DNA of 20,033 nt from an uncultured Erwinia sp. (lineage in GTDB: Bacteria; Pseudomonadota; Gammaproteobacteria; Enterobacterales; Enterobacteriaceae): positions 1 to 20,033 of the forward strand of contig CAMIKG010000076.1 in the NCBI GenBank assembly GCA_946221915.1, written 5' to 3'. A program made the position numbers and the translations under genes. Under the pieces are notes generated by a model. The model had not been told where the DNA came from. It was given only the letters and a program-made list of their open reading frames with translations, and ran no database searches. This document shows positions 1-6,059 of this stretch, piece by piece (the stretch's first letter is position 1; every line of letters starts with the position of its first letter).

Positions 1-38
1 TCAATTGGTCGCAGGTTCGAATCCTGCACGACCCACCA
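1..38 (+). tRNA. tRNA-Lys (UUU), 3' part only
   Basis: The window opens inside a tRNA. What remains is the end of the anticodon stem, the variable loop, a perfect T arm (GCAGG, loop TTCGAAT, CCTGC), the 3' acceptor strand ACGACCC and an encoded ACCA tail. The sequence agrees with the enterobacterial lysine tRNA with anticodon UUU as I know it. The 5' half and the anticodon lie outside the window, so the identity rests on the 3' half. In E. coli a lysine/valine tRNA cluster lies upstream of nadA, and nadA is also downstream here. Confidence 0.9.
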
Positions 39-77
39 CTTTTTAAGCAGTATGTCGTGTTGAATCGTGAAGGAAAA

Positions 78-94
78 CGTTGCCACAGGCAACG
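78..94 (+). other. Hairpin in the tRNA-Lys 3' spacer
   Basis: CGTTGCC and GGCAACG form a 7-bp perfect stem with a 3-base loop (ACA). It sits between the tRNA and the displaced copy of the tRNA tail. There is no T tract after it, so it is not an obvious intrinsic terminator. It may be a processing signal in the tRNA precursor, which is inference. Confidence 0.5.
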
Positions 95-123
95 GACCGA
101 AGGGTGAGGCTAAAGGCCGAATC

Positions 124-143
124 ATCCTGCACGACCCACCACT
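124..143 (+). repeat. Displaced copy of the tRNA-Lys 3' tail
   Basis: Twenty bases are identical to positions 21-40, covering the 3' side of the T arm, the acceptor strand, the CCA and two bases beyond. Just upstream, CGAATC also matches the T loop, with a two-base AT insertion before CCTGC. No 5' half of a tRNA precedes it, so it cannot be a functional tRNA. The arrangement recalls the tyrT operon of E. coli, where repeats carry the tail of the tRNA gene. It could also be the scar of a deletion between two tandem tRNA genes, or of site-specific integration. Confidence 0.8.
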
Positions 144-172
144 CTTGTCTGATTTCCTCATCGTACTTCGCC

Positions 173-195
173 ATAGAGCAACGGCCTTCTAAGCC
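173..195 (+). pseudogene. tRNA-Arg (UCU)-like anticodon-arm relic
   Basis: From memory of the E. coli argU sequence, 21 of 23 bases match its stretch from the D loop to the 3' side of the anticodon stem, including the loop CTTCTAA with anticodon TCT. The two differences (A to G and T to C) face each other in the stem and keep pairing. The two outer stem pairs, the acceptor, most of the D arm and the T arm are missing. I read it as a tRNA relic near a tRNA cluster, but a chance match is not excluded. Confidence 0.4.
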
Positions 196-238
196 AAAGA
201 TAATAGCTGATGTAACATCACACCTGACGCTAATTACA

Positions 239-1687
239 TTACGACATATTCTTCCAGATATGCATCACCGCATAACTCCGCCACGGACGCCACGCCTGTG
301 ACATCGCCTCAGCCTGTTTCGCACTAACGCCACCTAAATTATTACGTACCGCAATATCCTCTTTCGGAAATGCATCTGGCCAGCGCAGGGCGCGCATAGC
401 GATATAGTTTGCCGTCCATGGACCAATACCCGGCAGCGTCACCAGCTGCGCAATCACTTTTTCCGGCTCACTGCCGGCTTCCAGACGCAGCTCACCGCTG
501 GCGCAGGCTTGCGCTATCGCCAGGATACAGCGTGAGCGTGCGCTTACTATACCCAGGCTGGCAATATCATCCACCGACGCGTTACTGATGCGGCTGGCAG
601 GCGGTGAGAGGCGAGTCAGTTCGGCAAATGGCGTGGCAAACGGCTCACCAAACGCGGCGGCAAAGCGTCCGCCAATAGTGGTGGCGGCTTTGACGGTAAT
701 CTGCTGGCCGAGGATGGCGCGAATCGCCATCTCAAAGCCGTCAAACGCGCCCGCCACGCGCAGCCCGGGATTAAGACTGAGACTGGCGTGTAACAGCGGG
801 TCCTGCTGCAGATGCTCAGCAATCAGGTCCGGGCGTGCACTGAGGTCAAACAGGTTGCGCAGCCGCTGTAACAGCGCAGGCAGTACCGGGGTGAGGGTAT
901 GGGTAAATTCCACCAGCAGCGCATTGCGCTGCGGATGATGGCTAACCTGAATCCAGCCGGTGAAGGTGCCCAGCCGTACCGTACGGGCGTAGCTGTTGTC
1001 GCTGACAAACTCAACATCCTTAATCGCACGCAGCCGCAGAAAATCGAGCATCGCCTGCCAGTCATAGGGCGGTCGATAGCTGAGTTGCAGCGTCGAGGTT
1101 TCTGCCGCCAGCGGCGGCTTGCTGCCCGCGCTGGCTTCCTTACGCAGGCGGCTGGGCGAAAGACGATACTGACTGTTAAAGGCGTCGTTAAAGCGGCGCA
1201 GGCTGGAGAATCCGCTGGCAAAGGCGATTTCAGTCACCGGCAGGCGGGTTTCGGTCAGCAGCTGCTTGGCGAGTAACAGACGACGCGTCTGACGGATTTC
1301 AACCGGCGACACACCCAGTTCCTGCTGTACAATACGCCGCAGCTGGCGCGAGCTGATGCCAAACTGGTCGGCTAGCTGCTCCAGGCTTTCGGCTTCGTTA
1401 CCGAGCCCTTCATCGATACGCTGCATCAGCAGATCGGCGATGCGATGTGCGCTATCCACGGGCGCATTGCCCGGCGACAGTTCCGGACGGCAGCGCAGGC
1501 AGGGGCGAAAGGCGGCTTTTTCTGCCGCCGCTGCGCTGGCGAAAAAGCGGCAGTTTTCTTCGCGCGGCGCTTTTACCGGACAGATGGGGCGGCAGTAGAT
1601 GCCGGTCGAGGTGACACCGACAAAAAATACCCCATCGAAGCGCGCGTCACGCGAGGTAAGCGCCTGATAAGCGGCATGTGTATCCAT
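239..1687 (-). CDS. Ada-type methyl-acceptor / AraC / AlkA fusion DNA repair protein
   Basis: This 482-residue protein joins three modules. Residues 1-75 resemble the Ada methylphosphotriester domain, with Cys32, Cys36, Cys63 and Cys66 in the zinc-binding, methyl-accepting arrangement. Residues about 80-185 are an AraC-type double helix-turn-helix. Residues about 200-480 are a 3-methyladenine DNA glycosylase of the HhH-GPD type: the hairpin reads LPGIGPWTANYIAMRA (418-433) and the probable catalytic aspartate is Asp444 in PKED. The Cys-based Ogt domain of classical Ada is absent, but a separate methyltransferase gene is divergent next door. It probably senses methylated DNA backbone, activates alkylation-response genes and excises alkylated bases. 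Such fusions are known in many bacteria. E. coli instead has separate ada and alkA genes. The start is chosen for the intact Ada domain. No clear terminator follows the stop. Confidence 0.93.
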   Translation of the reverse strand: MDTHAAYQALTSRDARFDGVFFVGVTSTGIYCRPICPVKAPREENCRFFASAAAAEKAAFRPCLRCRPELSPGNAPVDSAHRIADLLMQRIDEGLGNEAESLEQLADQFGISSRQLRRIVQQELGVSPVEIRQTRRLLLAKQLLTETRLPVTEIAFASGFSSLRRFNDAFNSQYRLSPSRLRKEASAGSKPPLAAETSTLQLSYRPPYDWQAMLDFLRLRAIKDVEFVSDNSYARTVRLGTFTGWIQVSHHPQRNALLVEFTHTLTPVLPALLQRLRNLFDLSARPDLIAEHLQQDPLLHASLSLNPGLRVAGAFDGFEMAIRAILGQQITVKAATTIGGRFAAAFGEPFATPFAELTRLSPPASRISNASVDDIASLGIVSARSRCILAIAQACASGELRLEAGSEPEKVIAQLVTLPGIGPWTANYIAMRALRWPDAFPKEDIAVRNNLGGVSAKQAEAMSQAWRPWRSYAVMHIWKNMS

Positions 1688-1745
1688 GATGCGAGTTCCT
1701 GAATCAGCTTGCGGATCGCCATTGTGGGGCAGGATGGCGCGACAG

Positions 1746-1800
1746 ACTGGCCATTATCGGACATCAAACTATTTTAACCTGATGTCCGAAAACAGCCAGT
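1746..1800. promoter_or_regulatory. Nested dyad between the two repair genes (candidate operator)
   Basis: TCGGACATCA (1757-1766) and TGATGTCCGA (1780-1789) are a perfect 10-bp inverted repeat around 13 AT-rich bases. ACTGGC (1746-1751) and GCCAGT (1795-1800) form a second inverted repeat on exactly the same centre (1773). It lies 59 bases before the fusion gene and 60 bases before ogt, so a bidirectional operator is plausible. There is no T run on either strand to suggest a terminator, and it does not resemble the E. coli Ada box. The regulator is unknown. Confidence 0.55.
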
Positions 1801-1859
1801 GACGTGCTGATAATCAGCGATAATACGCAGCATCACGTGCCATAACGGAGGAAAATTCC

Positions 1860-2357
1860 ATGGCTTACTTCCATAAATTAGTGCCCACGCCAGTGGGTGT
1901 ACTGACACTGGTCGCCAGCGAGCACGGTCTGGCGGGGATTCTGTGGGAGAATGAGAGCAGGGTGCTGGCCCGGCTGCAGCCGTCACAGGAAGATAATCAG
2001 CATCCCATCCTTATCGAGACCGAGCGCCAGCTGAACGACTACTTTAGTGGTCAGCGCCAGGCCTTCGATCTGCCGCTTGATTTCAATGGCACCGAGTTTC
2101 AGAAAAAGGTCTGGGCGGCGCTGCTGACCATTCCGTTTGGTGAAACGCGCAGTTATGCAGAAATTGCCCGCCAGATTGGTCATCCGAAAGCGGTACGCGC
2201 GGTCGGCGCGGCCAATGGTCAGAACCCGATTTCGATTGTCGCACCCTGTCACCGGGTAATTGGCGCCAGCGGTAAACTCACCGGTTTTGCTGGTGGACTG
2301 CAAACCAAAGCCTTTTTACTCAATGTTGAATCCGCCATACCCGACCTGTTTAAGTGA
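1860..2357 (+). CDS. ogt: Methylated-DNA--protein-cysteine methyltransferase (Ogt type)
   Basis: This 165-residue suicide enzyme transfers methyl groups from O6-methylguanine or O4-methylthymine in DNA to its own cysteine. The active-site motif PCHRV is present with Cys130, inside IVAPCHRVIGASGKLTGFAG. The helix-turn-helix with the arginine finger (SYAEIARQIGHPKAVRAVGAANGQNP is the family pattern) spans residues about 99-123. The length is close to E. coli Ogt (171). A strong ribosome site, GGAGG, lies about 8 bases before the ATG. It is divergent from the Ada/AlkA fusion, so the two share a 172-base control region and probably a regulon. It could be described as the missing C-terminal half of Ada made as a separate protein. 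Confidence 0.95.
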   Translation: MAYFHKLVPTPVGVLTLVASEHGLAGILWENESRVLARLQPSQEDNQHPILIETERQLNDYFSGQRQAFDLPLDFNGTEFQKKVWAALLTIPFGETRSYAEIARQIGHPKAVRAVGAANGQNPISIVAPCHRVIGASGKLTGFAGGLQTKAFLLNVESAIPDLFK

Positions 2358-2421
2358 CAGGTATCACATTCTGTAGCGGCCGATAAAAAAGCCGCGACAG
2401 TCAGGCTCAATTTCGCTATCG

Positions 2422-2439
2422 TGTTTAGCATATAAAACA
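2422..2439. promoter_or_regulatory. NadR-type operator upstream of nadA
   Basis: TGTTTA, six bases, AAAACA. This differs at one base from the NadR box I know from enteric bacteria (TGTTTA-N6-TAAACA). It overlaps a good -10 candidate, TATAAA (2431-2436), 75-80 bases before nadA. NadR represses NAD synthesis genes when NAD is ample, so this site probably controls the nadA-pnuC transcript. Confidence 0.75.
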
Positions 2440-2513
2440 CCCGACGCAATAAATTGGGTGGAAAAGTGAAAATTCGCTGAATACGTTAAGTCGAAAAAAC
2501 TGAGACTGGTGCG

Positions 2514-3575
2514 ATGAGCCTGATGTTCGATCCTGAAGCCGCAATTTATCCGTTCCCGCCGAAGCCTGCCCGGCTGACGGCGGATGAGAAAGCCTGTTAC
2601 CGGGAAAAAATAAAGCGCCTGCTGAAAGCGCGCAACGCGGTGATGGTGGCGCACTACTACACCGATCCGGAGATCCAGGCGCTGGCGGAAGAGACCGGCG
2701 GCTGTGTTTCTGATTCGCTGGAGATGGCGCGCTTTGGCAGCCAGCATCCAGCCAGCACCCTGCTGGTGGCGGGCGTGCGTTTTATGGGCGAAACGGCGAA
2801 GATTCTTAGCCCGGAAAAAACCATACTGATGCCGACGCTGGAAGCGGAGTGTTCGCTGGATCTTGGCTGCCCGGTTGATGAATTCAGCCGTTTCTGCGAC
2901 GAGCATCCTGACCGCACCGTGGTGGTGTACGCCAATACCTCCGCGGCTGTTAAAGCGCGTGCGGACTGGGTGGTGACCTCCAGTATCGCCGTGGAACTGA
3001 TCGAACACCTCGACAGCCTTGGCGAGAAGATTATCTGGGCGCCGGACCGTCATCTTGGCCGCTATGTCACGCGCCAGACCTCGGCCGATGTGCTGTGCTG
3101 GCAGGGCGCCTGCATTGTGCATGATGAATTTAAAACCCAGGCGCTGCAGCGGATGAAAGTGCTGTATCCCGATGCTGCCGTGCTGGTGCATCCGGAATCA
3201 CCGCAGGCGATTGTCGAACTGGCGGATGCGGTGGGTTCCACCAGTCAGCTGATCCAGGCCGCACAGCGGCTGCCACAGCGGAGAATGATTGTCGCCACCG
3301 ATCGCGGTATCTTTTACAAAATGCAGCAGGCATGCCCGGATAAGGAGCTGCTGGAAGCACCTACCGCTGGCGAAGGCGCCACCTGCCGCAGCTGTGCGCA
3401 CTGCCCGTGGATGGCGATGAACGGCCTGCAGGCGATAGCGGAGGCGCTGGAGCAGGGCGGCGCAGTGCACGAAATTCATGTTGAAGAGAGCCTGCGCCAG
3501 GCGGCATTGCTGCCGCTGAACCGTATGCTATCTTTTGCTGCGGAACTTAAACTCAAGGTGAAAGGCAACGCCTGA
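2514..3575 (+). CDS. nadA: Quinolinate synthase A
   Basis: This 353-residue iron-sulfur enzyme condenses iminoaspartate (from NadB) with dihydroxyacetone phosphate to quinolinate, the entry to de novo NAD synthesis. Three cysteines fall at the E. coli positions for the 4Fe-4S cluster ligands: Cys113, Cys200 and Cys297, the last within the CxxCxxC run CRSCAHC (291-297). The N-terminus MSLMFDPEAAIYPFPPKP closely follows E. coli NadA, which fixes the ATG although the ribosome site in front is weak. The C-terminus is a few residues longer than in E. coli (347). pnuC follows after 26 bases in the same direction, an operon of NAD synthesis and precursor uptake. A NadR-type box lies upstream. Confidence 0.97.
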   Translation: MSLMFDPEAAIYPFPPKPARLTADEKACYREKIKRLLKARNAVMVAHYYTDPEIQALAEETGGCVSDSLEMARFGSQHPASTLLVAGVRFMGETAKILSPEKTILMPTLEAECSLDLGCPVDEFSRFCDEHPDRTVVVYANTSAAVKARADWVVTSSIAVELIEHLDSLGEKIIWAPDRHLGRYVTRQTSADVLCWQGACIVHDEFKTQALQRMKVLYPDAAVLVHPESPQAIVELADAVGSTSQLIQAAQRLPQRRMIVATDRGIFYKMQQACPDKELLEAPTAGEGATCRSCAHCPWMAMNGLQAIAEALEQGGAVHEIHVEESLRQAALLPLNRMLSFAAELKLKVKGNA

Positions 3576-3601
3576 CGCTTTATCTGCTACAGGGACATCG
3601 T

Positions 3602-4318
3602 ATGGATTTTTTTAGCACGCAGAATATTCTGGTTCACATTCCGATTGGCGCTGGCGGCTACGATCTGTCATGGATTGAAGCGGTGGGCACCCTTGCCGGC
3701 CTGCTGTGTATCTGGCTGGCGAGTCAGGAGAAGATTATCAACTATCTGTTCGGCCTGATTAACGTCACGCTGTTTGCAGTGATTTTCTTCCAGATTCAGC
3801 TGTATGCCAGCCTGTTACTGCAACTGTTCTTCTTTGTCGCCAATATCTACGGCTGGTACGCCTGGAGCCGCCAGACCAGTGATAACGAGGCGCAACTGAA
3901 GATCCGCTGGCTGCCGCTGCCAAAAGCAATTGGCTGGGCAGTGGCCTGCGTGGTGGCGATTGGGCTGATGACGCTGTATATCGACCCGGTGTTCGCATTC
4001 CTGACACGTCTCGCCGTCAATATTATGCAGGCGCTGGGCCTGAATGTGGTAATGCCGCAGCTGCAGCCAGACGCTTTCCCGTTCTGGGATTCCTGCATGA
4101 TGGTGCTGTCGATTGCCGCAATGGTGCTGATGACGCGCAAATATGTCGAGAACTGGCTGCTGTGGGTGATCATTAACGTGATCAGCGTCAGCATCTTTGC
4201 CCGCCAGGGCGTCTACGCGATGTCGCTGGAGTATCTGCTGCTGACCTTTATTGCCCTGAACGGCAGCTGGTTGTGGATTAAAAGCGCACGCGAGCATGGC
4301 TCACGCGCGCTCTCTTAG
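3602..4318 (+). CDS. pnuC: Nicotinamide riboside transporter PnuC
   Basis: This 238-residue inner-membrane protein is hydrophobic almost throughout, with about seven membrane segments. It takes up nicotinamide riboside, which is trapped by phosphorylation. The aromatic motif NIYGWYAWSRQ (81-91) and the C-terminal run ENWLLWVIINVIS are conserved as in E. coli PnuC (239 residues). A GGGA ribosome site lies about 9 bases before the ATG. It is the second gene of the nadA operon and probably shares NadR control. Its stop is only 3 bases from the stop of the convergent zitB, with no terminator hairpin between them. Confidence 0.96.
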   Translation: MDFFSTQNILVHIPIGAGGYDLSWIEAVGTLAGLLCIWLASQEKIINYLFGLINVTLFAVIFFQIQLYASLLLQLFFFVANIYGWYAWSRQTSDNEAQLKIRWLPLPKAIGWAVACVVAIGLMTLYIDPVFAFLTRLAVNIMQALGLNVVMPQLQPDAFPFWDSCMMVLSIAAMVLMTRKYVENWLLWVIINVISVSIFARQGVYAMSLEYLLLTFIALNGSWLWIKSAREHGSRALS

Positions 4319-4321
4319 CCG

Positions 4322-5266
4322 TTAGTGGTGGTGATGATGGTGGTGAGCGCTGACTAACCCAAGGTCGCACTCATCGCCATCACACTGCTGATACTCCATC
4401 TGCACCGTGGCGTGTTCAATCTGATAATGCTGGTGCAGATAGTGGTGAATCTTGTGCAGTAAGGCATCGTGGTCATAAGGCGGGATCACTTGCGCATGCA
4501 GAGTGAGCACTGGCTTTTCTCCCACCTGCCAGAGATGCACATGATGGACATTACGCACCTCGGCGATATTCAGCGTCAGGTCGCGCTTCAGCTTATCGAC
4601 GTCAATGGCGCCCGGCGCACCTTCCAGCAGTTCATGAATACTCTCCTTCATCAGCGACCATGCGCTGCGCAGCACCAGCGCGGAAACCAGTATCGACAGA
4701 ATGGGGTCAATCGGTGTCCAGCCAGTGAAGAGTATAATCAGCGCGGCGACAATCGCGCCCACTGAGCCAAGCAGGTCGCCCAGCACATGCAGCGCGGCGG
4801 CGCGCACATTCATATTCTTCTCTTCACTGCCGCGATGCAGCAGCCAGAAGGAGAGCAGGTTCGCCAGCAGCCCGGCGATAGCAATCACCAGCATAAAACC
4901 ACCGGCCACCGGCTGCGGCTGGTAAAAACGGCGAACCGCTTCCCAGACAATCAGCGCGGTAATCGCCAGCAGCGCCAGCGCATTAACAAAGGCGGCGAGG
5001 GTGGTGAGACGCAGCAGGCCAAAAGTATGCCTGCTGTTGGGTTTACGTCGTGCGAATTGTATCGCCAGTAAAGCCACTAACAGCGCGGCGGCATCGGTCA
5101 GCATATGTCCGGCATCGGCCAGCAGGGCCAGCGAACCCGATAATAGCCCGCCGATCACTTCCGCCAGCATAAACAGCGCCGTGACGCTAAATGCCGCCAG
5201 CAGGCGCTTCTGATTGCCGTTTTCTTCGCTATGGGAATGAGAATGGTGATGGTGAGAGTGCGACAT
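4322..5266 (-). CDS. zitB: Zinc exporter ZitB (cation diffusion facilitator)
   Basis: This 314-residue inner-membrane antiporter expels Zn2+ in exchange for protons. Six membrane segments span residues about 20-210. The metal-site motifs are visible as HxxxD in LADAGHMLTDAAAL (segment 2) and HVLGD in segment 5. A soluble C-terminal domain with HHVHLW follows. Both ends are histidine-rich: HSHHHHSHSHS near the start and seven histidines at the very C-terminus, probably metal-binding. GGAAGG lies just before the ATG. The neighbours match E. coli, where zitB lies between pnuC and ybgS. The seven-histidine tail is a noticeable feature of this copy. Confidence 0.95.
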   Translation of the reverse strand: MSHSHHHHSHSHSEENGNQKRLLAAFSVTALFMLAEVIGGLLSGSLALLADAGHMLTDAAALLVALLAIQFARRKPNSRHTFGLLRLTTLAAFVNALALLAITALIVWEAVRRFYQPQPVAGGFMLVIAIAGLLANLLSFWLLHRGSEEKNMNVRAAALHVLGDLLGSVGAIVAALIILFTGWTPIDPILSILVSALVLRSAWSLMKESIHELLEGAPGAIDVDKLKRDLTLNIAEVRNVHHVHLWQVGEKPVLTLHAQVIPPYDHDALLHKIHHYLHQHYQIEHATVQMEYQQCDGDECDLGLVSAHHHHHHH

Positions 5267-5299
5267 AACCTTCCAGCTTTTTTACGTTATTTGTTCATT

Positions 5300-5329
5300 A
5301 CTATACCCTAAATCCTGCGGGTTGCAGGA
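5300..5329 (-). promoter_or_regulatory. Candidate zitB promoter with a small dyad
   Basis: On the minus strand TATAGT (5300-5305) is a fair -10, with TTCCTG (5325-5330) as a weak -35 at 19 bases. TCCTGC (5313-5318) and GCAGGA (5324-5329) form a 6-bp inverted repeat inside the spacer and -35. Long spacers containing a dyad are typical of MerR-family activation, but the dyad is not centred in the spacer, so that reading is weak. Confidence 0.3.
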
Positions 5330-5397
5330 AGGTGGCAACGATATGCAGGGCAATAAAAGCAGGATGGGGAAAGAGCGCTAGCTGGCATGTTTAACAG

Positions 5398-5424
5398 GAA
5401 AAGAAAAGGGAGCCGTAGCTCCCT
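5398..5424 (-). terminator. Intrinsic terminator of ybgS
   Basis: Reading the minus strand just past the ybgS stop, AGGGAGC, a four-base loop and GCTCCCT form a 7-bp stem, directly followed by TTTCTTTTC. This is a good rho-independent terminator, 10 bases beyond the stop codon. Confidence 0.85.
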
Positions 5425-5434
5425 CTCTGACACC

Positions 5435-5785
5435 TTACTGGGTGGTGCCGTCTGTTTTGGTGTTCACGTCATGACCATGACCGGTCTGGACTTTACTGTT
5501 GATATCCGGGCATTTGCCATCTTTACACTGACTGTTTTTGTGAATTTCGTCGGCGGACATATTGCTGCTGTCAGTTCCCGTTGCGGGTGTGCCCGCACCG
5601 TTATTAATCTTTGAGTTATCAACTTTATTCGGTGCCAGATTCTCTTTCGCTGATGGCGCGACCTGACCCGCAGCTGCCGCTGCGTTTTCCTGACCATTGC
5701 TGTCGCTGCCCGTGGTGGCTGCCAGCGCTGCACCACTACCTAATGTCATTGCGGCGGAAAGAAGAACGATTGCGAAGTTTTTCAT
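5435..5785 (-). CDS. ybgS: YbgS-like small exported protein
   Basis: The ATG at 5785 gives 116 residues with a CAGGAG ribosome site in place, better than the longer in-frame start at 5836. The first ~22 residues (MKNFAIVLLSAAMTLGSGAALA) are a typical Sec signal peptide, so the mature protein should be periplasmic. The rest is low in hydrophobic residues and rich in Ala, Asn, Asp, Gly and Lys, with two cysteines in QCKDGKCPD and an end TKTDGTTQ shared with E. coli YbgS. The gene has the same place as in E. coli, between zitB and aroG. Its function is not established to my knowledge (a homeobox-like label appears in some annotations). A terminator follows immediately, so it is probably a single-gene transcript. 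Confidence 0.92.
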   Translation of the reverse strand: MKNFAIVLLSAAMTLGSGAALAATTGSDSNGQENAAAAAGQVAPSAKENLAPNKVDNSKINNGAGTPATGTDSSNMSADEIHKNSQCKDGKCPDINSKVQTGHGHDVNTKTDGTTQ

Positions 5786-5915
5786 CTTAATACTCCTGTA
5801 AGTTCTGTATGCTGCCGACCCGAAACGGGTGGACACTCAGGTGAAATAAAATCTCTTCGAATAAGCAAAGCGCAAATTTTTATCGCGCAGCAACGAGATT
5901 TATAAGTGTTAACGA

Positions 5916-5943
5916 TTAAAAGTGTAGTAAATGACCTTATAAA
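5916..5943 (+). promoter_or_regulatory. Candidate aroG promoter
   Basis: TTAAAA (5916-5921), 16 bases, then TATAAA (5938-5943) resembles a sigma-70 promoter. It would give a leader of about 110 bases before the aroG ATG. A TTTACA half-site (5981-5986) recalls the TyrR box, but its partner half is absent. Confidence 0.35.
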
Positions 5944-5954
5944 TGCAAATCGAC

Positions 5955-5977
5955 CTTTCCCGTTACAGGGGGGAAAG
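5955..5977 (+). other. Leader hairpin 1 of aroG
   Basis: CTTTCCC (5955-5961) and GGGAAAG (5971-5977) form a 7-bp stem with a 9-base loop in the presumed 5' leader of aroG. No run of T follows. Whether it has a regulatory role is unknown. Confidence 0.4.
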
Positions 5978-6020
5978 CGATTTACAGCGTCTGACGCGCG
6001 GGCTAAATTGGTCAGGTTGT

Positions 6021-6038
6021 GCCCGATGCGCATCGGGC
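6021..6038 (+). other. Perfect 18-bp palindrome in the aroG leader
   Basis: GCCCGATGCGCATCGGGC is an exact palindrome ending 21 bases before the aroG ATG. In RNA it folds into a tight GC-rich hairpin close to the ribosome site. As DNA it could be an operator. It is followed by AAAGAATTTAA rather than a T run, so it is not a normal terminator. Confidence 0.55.
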
Positions 6039-6059
6039 AAAGAATTTAATGGACAGATT

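Noticed and set aside
124..143. Attachment site of an integrated element
   Set aside because: The second tail copy is only 83 bases from the first and there is no integrase. The repair genes are not flanked by a further copy.
80..301. 73-codon plus-strand open frame starting in the tRNA spacer
   Set aside because: It begins inside the hairpin, runs through the tRNA-tail copy and has no ribosome site or recognisable protein pattern.
1688..1859. E. coli-type Ada box upstream of ogt or the fusion gene
   Set aside because: I found no convincing AAT-N6-GCAA arrangement near a credible -35. The dyad is the only strong signal.
2378..2396. GCGGC...GCCGC repeat between ogt and nadA as a terminator
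   Set aside because: The A run lies in the loop and no T run follows the stem on either strand in the right place.
5786..5836. Longer start for ybgS
   Set aside because: It would bury the signal peptide behind 17 residues. The start at 5785 has a CAGGAG ribosome site.
5943..6059. 39-codon N-terminal extension of aroG
   Set aside because: The protein from 6060 is exactly the E. coli length with an identical style of N-terminus. The extension would be unlike any DAHP synthase I know.
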